From: Artemisia argyi | Taxonomy: Eukaryota > Streptophyta > Magnoliopsida > Asterales > Asteraceae | Direction of reading: 5' to 3' | Length of the DNA: 64,000 bases | Assembly (NCBI GenBank): GCA_030686995.1 | Contig: CM060697.1 | Location: 105,151,272 to 105,215,271, forward strand | In this document: positions 1 through 10,390 of the stretch, one piece after another | How the letters are laid out: each line of letters begins with the position of its first letter | How positions within the stretch are numbered: the stretch's first letter is position 1 | The notes under the pieces: generated by a model | What the model saw: the letters and a program-made list of their open reading frames with translations, nothing else | The model's database searches: none | Told to the model about the DNA's origin: nothing | Translations under genes and position numbers: made by a program

Positions 1-160
1 ATTCTACACTAAATCAGAAAAGAAAAAAAATTATGTAACCTTTTTTTTCTTTTTCTTTCAAAGAGTGACTTTTTCCACTTCCGCATCAATAAAGCAACAT
101 GAAAATAGTGTAAAACCAATATGTCCAAGAACTATGAATGCAACTCTTATGATGCTCTTA

Positions 161-1455
161 GAGCATTGGTAACCCTGGTGCCGTGAACTGGTGCCGTGGG
201 CTAAAAGTGCTGCCACGTCAGGCAAAATTTCCATAACGCCAGAAATCACACGGCATCACATTCTGGCCGTAAACCTTGACACCAGAAATTCTGGTGCCGT
301 CAGCATTTATTTATTTATTTATTTATTTTTTACATAAAATAAAACAAACACAATATTAACTAAAATAAACCATTAATTAAAAAAAACACATTACATAAAG
401 AAAAAAAAAAAAAAAAAAAAAAAACATTACATTTAAAAAAAGTACATAAAAATAGAAACCTAATTATTAAAGGTCCATAAATACTCCACAAGGTCTTGTC
501 GAAGATCGTCGTGCACTTTTCTATCTCGAAGTTCTTTATTTTTTCTAACATGTAAATCACACCTTTCGACCCAACTATCTGGCATGTTCGGAGTTGGATC
601 AACGAATGTATCTCTTAAATTCACTTCGAATCCTTCGTCTTCCAATATCATGTTATATAACATTATACAACAATACAAGAATAGTTTCAAGGTGTTGATA
701 TGCCAAGCACGTGCGGGTTGTCGTATAATTCCCCAACGACCTTGTAGGACTCTAAAAGCTCGTTCAATATCTTTTCTAGCACTTTTTTGAACCCTTTTTA
801 AGTTCAAATATTTTTCAGACCTTGCAACACTAAACGTTTTTGACAAACACGGACCATGCCGGATAAATGCCGTCGGCTAAATAATAACTTTTCTTATATG
901 TATGGCCGTTAACTTCAAATGGACATGCCGGAGCTTTACCGGCAAGTTCAACATCAAATAACGGGGAACCATATAACACATTAAGATCATTATTTCGTCC
1001 CGGACGTCGTATGTATGACCTTGCTCTCTTTTCACCCGAACGTGATCTCCCGGCTTCTTGATCATACAAAGCTAAAAATTGTTCGTACGCCGCATAAACT
1101 TGAAGATATCGTTCCCGACCGTCATTAAAAAAATCAACATAAGGGTCGTAATTAGGGTCGTTGGGATTAGTTGGATTCATGATTGAAAGAAAGATTGAAA
1201 TTGAAAGAGGTATGTGAAAAATGAGAAGTGAATGTGGTTTTTATAGATTTTAATATAATAGGAAAATGAAAAATATGAATTTTTGGGCCTTCTAGGCGTT
1301 CAACAACGTTCTAATTCAAAAGAAAAAAAAATAGATATGGCGTTGGCTGGCCACCACGGTGCGAGTGGCCATGGCGCCAGTCGTGGTGTGGTGCGCCATC
1401 GGGTTTTTTCGGCTGGTAGAATAGCACGAGTTCACAACGCAATGGTACCTCCTTC
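161..1455 (-). mobile_element. PIF/Harbinger DNA transposon derivative, internally deleted
   Basis: The left end reads TTA then GAGCATTGGTAACC, which fits the 3-bp TTA target site and GAGC-type terminus seen on other Harbinger-like elements in this window. A clean matching right terminus was not found. GC-rich subterminal DNA (GTGCCGTG and GGCGCCA-like motifs) occurs at both sides, near 165-300 and 1330-1400, so the right boundary near 1455 is only approximate. The coding part lies on the minus strand at 460-1180 and is a broken transposase related to the copy at 38350-39667. Confidence 0.45.
460..1180 (-). pseudogene. Broken PIF/Harbinger transposase (HARBI1/ALP1-like)
   Basis: Two overlapping minus-strand reading frames, 1180-830 and 846-460, together give a shortened Harbinger DDE nuclease. 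The first begins with an acidic, Tyr-rich N-terminus ending in RRPGR and then jumps directly to NNDLNVLYGSPLF, the second catalytic-Asp block. The region holding the first Asp (GSIDCMHWEW in the copy at 38-40 kb) is deleted. A one-base shift near 840 separates FVK from TFSVARSEK. The second frame holds KDIERAF, with the catalytic Glu, then VLQGRW and the C-terminal SWVERC block. With one catalytic Asp lost and a frameshift it cannot encode an active transposase. Family assignment is firm because the copy at 38-40 kb matches block by block. Confidence 0.85.
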
Positions 1456-1665
1456 TCTTTTGGAGTACATCAGTAGTTCAGTACCCAATGACTTTTTGTG
1501 CTCAAATTAGTTTCGAAAAGTTTTTTCTTTACTAGAGGTAAAAACATTCACAAATACTTCAACTTTTTTCTTGTCTTTAAAGAAAAAATGAGTAAACGCT
1601 CTATCACATTATATTTATTTTTATTTAAAAGTATAAGAAAAACTAGATGACTTTTTTTTTTAAAT

Positions 1666-2042
1666 AGGTTAATATACAAATATGTTACTAAACTTTATTA
1701 AAATGTTCTCTTAAGTTACTAAACTTTCATTTTGTTTAGTTAGGTTATCGAACAAATATGTGTATCTGAAATAAAGTATTGAATGTTTCACAGAAGTATC
1801 AAATGAAAATAAGACACTTTAAAAGAAATAGAGGTTGAAAATGAAGCGAGAAGGTAAAAAGATCACTCATGTGACTTGCACATGACCTTATAATTAAGAC
1901 TATATACTAAATCAAAAATACTTTAGTAACTTCAATAACAAGTTTAATAAGTTTTAGTAACCTAACTGAACAAAATATAAATTCATCAGTAATTTAGAAA
2001 AACATTTTTGTAAAGTTTAGTAACATATTTATATGTTAACCT
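1666..2042. mobile_element. MITE with about 80-bp terminal inverted repeats
   Basis: The arms 1666-1747 and 1958-2042 are imperfect reverse complements: AGGTTAATATACAAATATG at the left against AGGTTAACATATAAATATG read inward from the right, continuing through TTACTAAACTTT to GTTAGGTTA. The 210-bp centre has no ORF. Long TIRs with a non-coding centre suggest a Mutator-type MITE. I could not see a convincing target duplication, so the superfamily is an inference. Confidence 0.7.
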
Positions 2043-2665
2043 TTTGTGTTAGAATCATTTTTCAAATAAAAATTTAAGGTACCTTTTATTAAAGGGAAAT
2101 GCAAAATAAAGCCAATAACGATATTAACTACTAAAATTCTACAAAATTTGATGATGGATTGATGGTCAAAAATAGTTAGAGACAAACTCTACACTTTATA
2201 ACCAATTGAGAAATTAAAGGGTAAGTAATAACGTAATACTATTGGTATCATTTTATTTCTTTTACCTCCCATATCAATCGCTTTATAGACAAAATAAGAT
2301 TATTTTTTTATGGTTTTTTTTGTTTCGTATCACTTGTATTTTACTATTTTTGATTTGTTTAATTTTATATTTTATGTTTCACACTTTTTTCAGCAGTTTT
2401 ATCAACTTTATTAACAGGAAAAGACATTTTTTTACAATTTCCTGCTACGTATTTTTTGCGTTTTACTACTTTTGACTTGTTAAACTTTAAATTTTTTGTT
2501 ACTTTTCACTGTTTAATAGTAAAAATAAAGTTATAAAAATAAAAAAAATAAAAAAAATTAAAGGAAATATTACAATTATTTTAGGGGATCATAATAACCT
2601 ATCCCGGAATTGAATTGTATTTATCTTCTAGGTAGTTGTTATTCATTTTTCATGCTTTTGTTTAT
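2043..2665. other. AT-rich intergenic DNA, no gene seen
   Basis: Low-complexity T-rich and A-rich DNA. The only ORF (2242-2475) is a Phe/Tyr/Leu-rich translation of T-rich sequence and has no recognisable domain. Confidence 0.6.
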
Positions 2666-2785
2666 TGTTAGCTTAGCCCATTGTTAGAATGTATCATTGT
2701 AATGGGCCTAAGCCCGACATTTTGATTATTCGGTATAATTGTATATTATTGTATATAATGATATATTATTGCAGAAACTTGTTTG
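2666..2785 (+). mobile_element. Partial copia LTR
   Basis: Starts TGTTAGCTTAGCCCATTG and is clearly related to the LTR at 6409-6554; both share GTATCATTGTAA, GGGCCTAAGCCCGACAT and ATTATTCGGTAT. It is cut at its right side by the target duplication of the MULE at 2795. Between this LTR and the RNase H remnant at 6118 almost all of gag-pol is missing even when the MULE is discounted, so the copia element was already internally deleted. Confidence 0.7.
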
Positions 2786-3113
2786 TTACGGAATGGAAAA
2801 ATTACACAGATAGGTAACGAACTTTGAAAATTTTTCAAAGTTAGGTAATGAACTTTCTAAAATACTAATATAACATATGAAACTTTTTGTAACCGTTAAA
2901 GTTATGCAATAACTTGCACTTTTGTAACTTGTAACTGGCTAAACCGGTAAACTTGTACAAAAAGACAAATTGACCACACATACTAACCATTGACTTCCAC
3001 TTTACCAAAACCCGTTTCCCCCCAATTCCACAAGAACCCTAATTCCCAAAAACGATTCACCCCCAAATCTCAATTCCATAAATCATCTTTGTCTAATCAA
3101 TGTAATATTCAAT

Positions 3114-4315
3114 ATGACAAAACATAAACCTGACAAGAATCGTGTTTTCACAGTTAATTTATACCACGATGGCTATTTTACAATCAAACCTTTCGATTAT
3201 TTGGGAGGGGATATCAAGCAAATCACAGATGTTAGGTTTGAAGGTATGTCATTTGATCAACTATTTGATTTAGTTAAGCATTTAGTGCATAACCCACTTA
3301 GGAGGCTGTATTATTGCAAAGTAGGCACACCATTAAGGTTAGGCATTAAACAAATTAAAAATGATGATGATGTCCAGGCTTTTTTAATAGTTGGTTATGA
3401 AAATAAATGGGTTGTGGATTTGTATGCTGAACATATGGATGATGATGCCTTAGATATTAGGGACCTTGCAGAAACCAATAATGTTGACTTAGGAAATGAA
3501 TCCATTGATGGTTATTGTTCTAGTGATGAAGAAGATTATGGTGATGTTGAGTTTTTTACTGAAGGTGATGATAATGTAGAAATTAAGGTTGTAACTACTA
3601 AGGATCCATTTCTGTTGAAGTTGTGCTCTAATAGTGGTCACTATAAAGGCTTCATTGATGAAGCAGTGAATGAACCTGCAAGAGAAGTGATAAATGACCC
3701 AGATAACATAGATCCTAAGTATAGAGCTAAGTCAGGTATCATATACCCAATACATGATCCTACACTACAATGGGATAAAATGGAACCTGTTTTAGGTAGA
3801 GGTTTGAGACCAATGAACAACTCAAACTTGCTTTAGCTAATTATGCGGTAGCAAATGGGTATCAATTGTGGTTTATGAGAAATGATTGGAAGCAATTACT
3901 AGTTTATTGTGGGTTGAAGGAACACTATGCTAGGATATGGGAGTATAGGAATACTGTACTTGATACAAATCCAGGTAGCACATGTAGAGTTGATGATGAA
4001 GAGACCTCTTCAGGCAACATCTATTTTAGAAGGTTCTATGTATGTTTTAAAGGTGTCAGAGATGGTTGGTTTGCAGGGTGTAGAAAGGTATTAGGATTGG
4101 ATGGATGTTTCCTAAAACATACATGTAAAGGTGAGTTACTGGTTGCCATGAGTAGAGATGCAAATAACCAAATGTACCCAATAGCATGGGCAGTTGTAAA
4201 GGTGGAAAATCATGAGAATTGGTGTTGGTTTTTGGGATTGTTAAGTGAAGATCTGCAGTTGCATCAGGGGAATGGCTTAACAATCATATCAGATTCTCAT
4301 AAGGTAAATTTCTAG
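3114..4315 (+). pseudogene. MULE transposase, MuDR/MURA-like, truncated
   Basis: ATG at 3114 opens a PB1-like N-terminal module (FTVNLYHDGYF near residue 11, then SFDQLFDLVKHLV), followed by an acidic linker. A one-base shift near 3815 moves the frame to QLKLALANYAVANGYQLW, which continues to 4315. The MULE DDE core begins with LGLDGCFLKH (first Asp) and IISDSHK (second Asp). The exon then ends at a plausible donor, HK|GTAAAT. The third catalytic residue and the C-terminal CCHC zinc knuckle expected in this family are not found downstream. It would bind TIRs and cut DNA if intact; the frameshift and missing third acidic residue make it non-functional. Confidence 0.85.
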
Positions 4316-4661
4316 TCTTATTAATTAATGTAATTATCTACTTATAGAATGGCTTAACAATCATATCAGTCCCCCAACCATTACAATTTGATTAATGCAA
4401 ATGTTATTTACTTTGTTAATTGCATGTTGTTTTATGAAAAAACAGTCAATTGGTTTGTGTGTTCAACATGAGAATCTTACTATTCTCCTTGTGAACATGC
4501 AATGTAAAAACTGACCACATACTAATTGCCATATTGTTCCACCTTTTACCATCCCCCTAAAATTGACCACAAACTCACTGCAAAAGGCTTTACAACATCT
4601 CTATTTAAGTGTATACTACCTGCAAAGCATACATAAACAAACCAACTATACAACTGCAATA

Positions 4662-5112
4662 ATGTCTTCCAATAAGAAGAAAGGTATACCATGTTGCAAT
4701 TTAAGCTGTTTTTTTTTTATGAGGGAGAATACCAGTAAACACTAACAATTTTTTTTTCTTTGTTGGCTTATTGTGTGCAGAGATAATAAACATTCCAAGT
4801 GACAGCTCTGACTCAGTGTTTGCCTTCTCAAGTGACTGTTCTGATGCTACCAATGTTGCACAACAAGATTCATGGGAGGGTTACTTCCCAAAATATGTCA
4901 TAAATGCAGAGGATTGCTTTCCACATGTTTCAAAGAAAATGGGAAGTAGCAGCAACCTTACATCCAAAGAAGAAGCAAAGACATAATTTCAAGCAAGGCT
5001 TAAGGTACTAGGATTGCCATGTAGCAAAAAATTTGGAGAATATGGTGTTAAACCTTTTGTTGTCAAAGACCCCAAGGATCAAAAAGGAAAGGCCAAAAAG
5101 AAAATGGGTTAA
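4662..5112 (+). pseudogene. Small MULE-borne accessory ORF, function unknown
   Basis: A two-exon reading frame: exon 1 at 4662-4683 (MSSNKKK plus one base) with donor GTATAC, and exon 2 from 4781 after TTGTGTGCAG. The joined frame continues EIINIPSDSSDSVF, a Ser/Asp-rich stretch, then DSWEGYFPKYVINAEDCF. An in-frame TAA near 4984-4986 interrupts it, and the same frame resumes FQARLKVLGLPCSKKFGEYG and ends in a Lys-rich tail (KGKAKKKMG) at TAA 5110-5112. The continuous frame on both sides of the stop suggests a recently dead gene. I recognise no domain. It lies between the transposase and the convergent GRF gene of the same MULE, so it may be a transposon accessory protein or a captured host fragment. 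Confidence 0.5.
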
Positions 5113-5359
5113 GGCCTTTTTAATGTAATACCCTGCATATGGTTGCAACCATTATATGTATGTTAGTGGTTTAAGTGCATAACTAAAACCACCCTTAAAT
5201 AAGACAATTGTAACAAAGATGTAGGGAAAGTCATAATATTATTGCATATAACCATCATGACAACTTACATTTGATTATGTTTACAAGGCTTTAGCTAGTA
5301 CTAAATAGAACCCTTAAACAACAAAACAACACAATCCTAATGACAACTATTAGAGCATA

Positions 5360-5816
5360 CTACTTAAGGACAACGACCATAGCTACAACAACTAAAAATA
5401 CAGCCATGAATGCATACTTCCAAGCAGTGGCTGTTTTGTTAGCTTTGTGCAATTCACCTTCAAGTTGTTCAATCATCCTTTGCCTTGTTGCTTCTCTTTG
5501 AACTTCACGCCTTTGGTTTGGATTGAGTTTATTGTACATCTCAAAAAGATGCATTCGGTACCATTCACACTCCTCTTCAGGGTCATACCAATCAAAATCT
5601 TCACACCTCTTTGTGTCAGGTCTCTATAAGGAAATAAATAGGTTTTTACTAATTACATTACTACACTTTAAAAATAAACAAGTGTTGTAAGCTTACCTAT
5701 CGATTTTGACAACATATAAACCGACGAGCTGGATTTTCTTTGGTCCATGCAGTAACAACCATCGAAGGCCTCCCACATTTGCAGTTGGCATACCATAAAT
5801 AAGACGAGGAAGACAT
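5360..5816 (-). pseudogene. GRF-type zinc finger, coiled-coil, C-terminal TM protein
   Basis: Exon 1 runs from ATG at 5816 to 5697 and exon 2 from 5623 to 5360, with donor GTAAGC and acceptor TTATAG. Exon 1 gives NCKCGRPSMVVTAWT and NPARRFICC; exon 2 gives RCEDFDWYDPEEE. The spaced Cys pairs with aromatic FDWYD match a zf-GRF nucleic-acid-binding module. A charged helix follows (QRREVQREATRQRMIEQLEG, likely coiled coil) and a C-terminal hydrophobic segment (AFMAVFLVVVAMVVVL), so the protein looks tail-anchored. The last codon of exon 1 is TAG, an in-frame stop at the junction, which probably kills it unless splicing differs. It is transcribed inward from the right TIR of the MULE, opposite the transposase, like mudrB in MuDR. 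That functional parallel is inference. Confidence 0.65.
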
Positions 5817-6117
5817 GATTTTGATTTGGTATTGGTTTAGATTTGATTTGTGTGAATAAATCGATATTACCGTTATGATTTTGATTTGGAATTAGGGTTT
5901 TCTGAAAAAAAAACGGGTATGAAAAAGGGAAAGGGGGGATATATGTGGTTATCTGGGGCCACATGTGGGACCCACTTGTGTTAAACGGTCATATTGCATA
6001 ACTTTAACGGTTACAACAAGTTTCATATGTTATATTAATATTTTAGAAAGTTCATTACCTAACTTTGAAAAATTTTCAAAGTTCGTTACCTATCTATGTA
6101 ATTTTCCCTTACGGAAT

Positions 6118-6414
6118 TTACTTCGCGAGTTATATACGCCTTTGTCTTCCGCTACTCTTGTGTACTGTGATAACGTGAGTGCTGTATACTTATCTTGTAA
6201 TCCAGTTCAACACCAGCGTACAAAGCACATAGAAATTGATATACATTTTGTTAGAGACTTGATTGCTACTGGTCAGGTTCGCGTTCTTCATGTTCCCTCT
6301 CATTACCAACATGCAGATATTTTCACGAAAGGCTTGCTATTGGCTCTGTTTGAAAATTTTCGCTCTAGCCTTAGCGTGCGATGTCCTACCGCTGTGACTG
6401 CGGGGGAGTGTTAG
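6118..6414 (+). pseudogene. Ty1/copia RNase H C-terminus
   Basis: The frame reads LLRELYTPLSSATLVYCDN, then SAVYLSCNPVQHQRTKHIEI, DIHFVRDLI, LHVPSHYQHADIFTKGL: the conserved end of copia RNase H, including CDN and the HxRTKHIEID block. The stop TAG falls just inside the 3' LTR and is preceded by the purine tract CGGGGGAG. Everything upstream of this block is lost at the MULE insertion and an older deletion. It is a remnant of a reverse-transcribing element. Confidence 0.9.
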
Positions 6415-6554
6415 CCTAACCCATTATTAGCATGTATCATTGTAACGGGCCTAAGCCCGACATCTAGATTATTCGGTATTATTGTATATAATGATGTATT
6501 ATGTAGTCTTGTAAAGCACTGAAATCAATAACCGATTCTTTCTAATATCAAACA
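6409..6554 (+). mobile_element. 3' LTR of the same copia remnant
   Basis: Begins TGTTAGCCTAACCC directly after a polypurine tract (about 6400-6408) and ends near TATCAAACA. It matches the partial LTR at 2666-2785. The right edge is approximate. Confidence 0.7.
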
Positions 6555-8103
6555 TTTATTACATATTTGTCTAAACATGCTTTCGGTAATTAGTTTAGAT
6601 AACAACCTTTAATGATGTTAGGAAAACGCTTAATAAAATTCTACCAAACCATCATTAAAAACGCTCTAGTAATCAACTTAGCTTCTATCATTACACATTC
6701 AAACCTATTTGATCCATCACTATTTGTGTAACCAACTCCTATCCATTTGCATGATTTTTCTTTTCAAACCATGTGATTGCAATATTCAAACGGTCGTAAA
6801 ATTAATGAGGGTAAAATAGTGTACGAGGAAAGAAGACAAGGATAGAGTTTGTTTGATTGGATAAGTGACAGAAAGAGGTGCCACAGAGGATAAAAAGCCC
6901 AACAATGAGACATTATTTAGACCCCTCACATGGTTTTTGCTATACTTTACGTCCCCACATTTTCCACAAATTTAATAAAGGTAGGGCTGAGCTTTTTCGA
7001 TCGACTACCGACACCCGACCGTGACTCGACACCGCCCGACATCGACTGACACTAACCGATCTACACTCAGGTCGGGAGTCAGTTTGATTTTTCCGGCTAA
7101 TCGAAATCGGGATAAGTCGGGATCGGGACGGGACAGGTCAGGATCGTCCCAGTAAAGGACACGAAGTCCTTCTGGTCAAATTTGGTACATGGGGTTGTAC
7201 TTTCCAATGTTACATAGAAGCTATTATGAACCGAATAAAAATCTTCTTATTGAGAGTTCGTATGATTACTCCAAGTTTAATTGCAATAAAACATAGTTTA
7301 GACTTTAACATTTCACATTTTAACAATGATTGGTTACAAGCTTTTGCATGATGGTCATTCACTCCTCAACCTTTATGATAGATCATGCATTCACTTGCGC
7401 TTTCATCCTATAACATCTAAATTTTATTCAAAGAAACATCAAAATTGCCCCACATTTTCTTTATATCGTATGAGGTCTGTACTGAGAAAAGATAATGTAG
7501 CATTCTCAAAACTGAAAGCAACAGAGTGTTCGGATATCTTTTCGGGTTCTATAGACCATGATCCACAACTTCAAGCTTATAATTAAATGGCACAAATATC
7601 TTAGTGTCAACGGGGTCACACGGAAAGCAAGCAAAAGAGATCACTAAAAGATACTTTTTTCCTCCCCTTTCTTGTGGAAAATGAGCAGGAAAGCATCAAA
7701 AGATATCCTTTGTCGAAGTATAGTTCCGAAGACAAAGAAGAGAAAGAGTATGGTTTGAAGAGAAAAAAAAATTATTGTGTTGTGAATTGGTATTTATGTT
7801 TTGGAAGTATTTTTAAACGATAAAAAATAGAAAAAATTAATGAAAGAGAGTGAATGTGATGCAATCGTTGAGAAAACGTTAAAAGATAAATTTTAAGAGA
7901 TAGAAAAAGCTTGTGTGAAGCTCATATGGCTAAAGAAAACCTCCACAATACCTTCCACCCTTAGCTCCTATTAATATGTGATGAGTTGTTACATGATAAC
8001 GCTAAAACAGATGAAGTGGATTTCGTTGATGCAGGAGAACAGATGCATGAGGCCTGTACAATAGGTCGGGCTTGGCATTACTATATATAAGCATTGCTTA
8101 AAT
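6555..8103. other. Intergenic DNA, no convincing gene
   Basis: AT-rich. A GC-rich patch at 7000-7160 has many CCCGAC/GTCGGG words, like the subterminal repeats of plant hAT-type elements, but its ends could not be set. The 86-codon ORF at 7326-7586 has no domain I recognise. Confidence 0.5.
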
Positions 8104-8295
8104 CAATGGCGGAGCTAGAAAAAATTTCGTGGGAGGGTCGAAACAATTTTTTTTTTATTATTATTTTTTTAAAACATTAGATGAAGGGCCGAGATGATAA
8201 AAAAAATTTAATACATGAAATTGCGAAAAATACACTAACGGGCTTAGGCCTAGGGGTGTTGGGACCTTTATCGGTCCTCATGTAGCTCCGTCATT
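8104..8295. mobile_element. hAT-type MITE, 192 bp
   Basis: Termini CAATGGCGGAGCTA (8104) and TAGCTCCGTCATTG (to 8295) are near-perfect inverted repeats. The flanks GCTTAAAT and GCTTTAAC agree at 6 of 8 positions, consistent with a decayed 8-bp target duplication. No coding sequence. The GGCGGAGC-type TIR resembles the elements at 49398-50212 and 54919-55127. Confidence 0.65.
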
Positions 8296-8487
8296 GGCTT
8301 TAACCTTGTATCAACCAAAGGTCTTGTCATTTGTACATAATAAAAACTAAGATGGTGTTTGTTTTAAAAAAAAATACATATTAAGAGGTTCTCATTCTAA
8401 GTAATTTAGACGTGATAAAAGCATTTAAACACCATATTTGCGATTGAAAAAAAATTACTTTATTGATTTACAAAAATTTATGAAGTT

Positions 8488-8490
<3 letters not shown>

Positions 8491-8525
<35 letters not shown>
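8491..8525. repeat. Poly(A) tract of about 36 bases
   Basis: A long A run directly before a T-rich stretch (8533-8580). It could be the tail of an old retroposon, but no target duplication or body was recognised. Confidence 0.6.
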
Positions 8526-8526
<1 letters not shown>

Positions 8527-8599
8527 CACAGCTTTTTTTTTTTGTCCATGTTTTTAACTTTTTGTCTATGTTTTTTTTTTAAGTCATGTTACTACACAA

Positions 8600-9900
8600 C
8601 CTTGTCTCATGTTTTTTTTTGGTCCAAGTGCATGCACATATGCAGTATTGCACACAAGCAGATATAGGCTCAGATTAACACAATCATCATCGCCATTTTT
8701 TTTGTCCAAGTGCATAAGCACATATGCAGTATTACACAAGCTTGCACACAAGTATTTAGCACACAATAGGCTCAGATTAAGACAATCATCATCGCCGATT
8801 TAGAAATTTTTTGTCCAAGTGCATAAGCACACAAGCAGATTGCACAGTGATAAAATATCAACAAGTGTTTAGAAACAAGTGTTTGGCTCGGATATGAAGG
8901 TTGCAAAGTGATAAAATATCACTTTGCCATGCCTTTCGGTTTTTAGAAAACCATTTGTCATCGCCTTTTTTGAAACAGATAACTATGCAAGTGCACAGAT
9001 TGCACACAAGTGAAACAGATAACTATGCAAGTGCTTAGATTGCACCCAAGTGCACATATTTGCCCCCAAGTGCACAGATTGCACACAAATTGCACCCAAA
9101 TGTGCACAGATTGCACCCAAACCAAGTGAACCAAAAGTGAAACACAAGTCTCACATTCCACACATGTTACTGCAAGTACCAACAGCAAAGATTCAATGCA
9201 AGTACCAACAGTAAAGATTCCTGCAGTAAAGAATCCTGCAATTACTCACAAGAAAGTAAAGATTCCTGCAATTACTCACAAGAAAGGCTCCATTACTCAC
9301 CTAAAGGCTCCATTATAAACAAGGCTCACAAAGAAGCAGATTGCACAAGTGATGAAAGCTACTTCACCACAATCAATATCACAACAATAACAAAGCAGAT
9401 TGCACAAGTGAAAGCTAACTCACCACAATCAGTAAGTAAAGGGATGGGTTATAATGACGGGGGTATTTGGTTAGATTAATCCTCACTATTTAAATACTCT
9501 AACAAACCATTTACTTGCAGATTGCACACAAGTGAAACACAAGCAGCAAGTGAAAGCCGCAAGTGAAACACAACAAATATCTTAGGCTGCCGAAATGTCT
9601 AATTCACCATTTTACACAAATGAGGTAACATTAGGCTCAGATTATATATTGTTGCAACATAAGCAAGTTTAAGCAAGTTTTATCATATTTGGCTGCAACT
9701 TCAAAGGTTGCAAAAAAAAAATTTTTTTTTTGCCTGTCCATTTGGTAATGCCACGCCAAAATCAAAACCTTTTTTTAAATCATCATCGCCGTATCTCATT
9801 TTTTTTAAAAAACAAACTGCTTAAATCAAAGTGCTTATCAAGTTTCAAAAGCAAACTGCTTAAACCAAGTTTCAAATCAAACTGCTTATAAGCAGTTTGA
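8600..9900. repeat. Diverged short-repeat array (CAAGTG / GATTGCACA words)
   Basis: Words such as AAGTGCACAGATTGCACA, GCACACAAGTG, GTAAAGATTCCTGCA and AAACTGCTTA recur many times with variable spacing. A larger duplication near 8620-8800 repeats GTCCAAGTGCATAAGCACA and TCATCATCGCC. ORFs here are only translations of the repeat. The array runs across the presumed left TIR of the next element (9441), so it may be partly transposon subterminal DNA. Confidence 0.65.
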
Positions 9901-10024
9901 TAAGCAGTTTCATCACAAACTGCTTATCAATCATATTAGAGAGGGTTAATCTAACCAAATAGCCCTCATCAATATAACCCATCCCATAGGGACAGAGCAC
10001 AAGGGTTTGCAGCAAGGGGGGTAG

Positions 10025-10345
10025 ACCCCGTTAATATAGTAGAGCCCCATAATCACACATAATCACATCATTCACATACCTGTGGACTGTGGGGTAGGCC
10101 AGAGCAGGTATTCATACCACTCATGGGTGGCAGATCAAGGTGTTAACCTACCCTCAGCCACAAGTATTCATCACCACAGAACCACCAACATAATCACATT
10201 TCACATCACATAATCACATCATTCACATACATGTGTACTGTGAGGTAGGCCAGAGCAGGTATTCATACCACTCATTGGTGGCAGATCAATGTGTTAACCT
10301 ACCCTCAGCCACAAGTATTCATCACCACAGAACCACCAAAATCAT
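10025..10345. repeat. Tandem duplication, about 160-bp unit
   Basis: Two near-identical copies contain AATCACATCATTCACATAC, GTAGGCCAGAGCAGGTATTC and GTTAACCTACCCTCAGCCAC, followed by ATTCATCACCACAGAACCACC. Non-coding; part of the long leader in front of the MULE-OTU transposase. Confidence 0.75.
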
Positions 10346-10390
10346 CACCACAGAACCATCAAAATCATCACCACAGAACCCCCAAAAATA

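Larger units (their letters stand above)
2795..6108 (+). mobile_element. MULE (Mutator-like element) with long TIRs
   Basis: TIRs of about 117 bp occupy 2795-2911 and 5992-6108. They start GGAAAAATTACA / GGGAAAATTACA and agree with only about half a dozen differences. The element is flanked by a perfect 9-bp duplication TTACGGAAT (2786-2794 and 6109-6117), the usual MULE TSD length. It carries a broken MURA-like transposase on + (3114-4315), a small spliced + ORF (4662-5112) and a GRF zinc-finger ORF on - (5360-5816). The transposase and GRF genes point inwards from opposite TIRs, the convergent layout of maize MuDR. It sits in the RNase H region of a copia remnant. Confidence 0.92.

Noticed and set aside
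1283..1510. Possible small gene near 1.3-1.5 kb
   Set aside because: GC-rich subterminal transposon DNA; no start context, domain or splice sites.
8958..9188. Cys/Val-rich 76-codon ORF on the minus strand
   Set aside because: It is a translation of the GATTGCACA/CAAGTG repeat array; the other frames are equally open.
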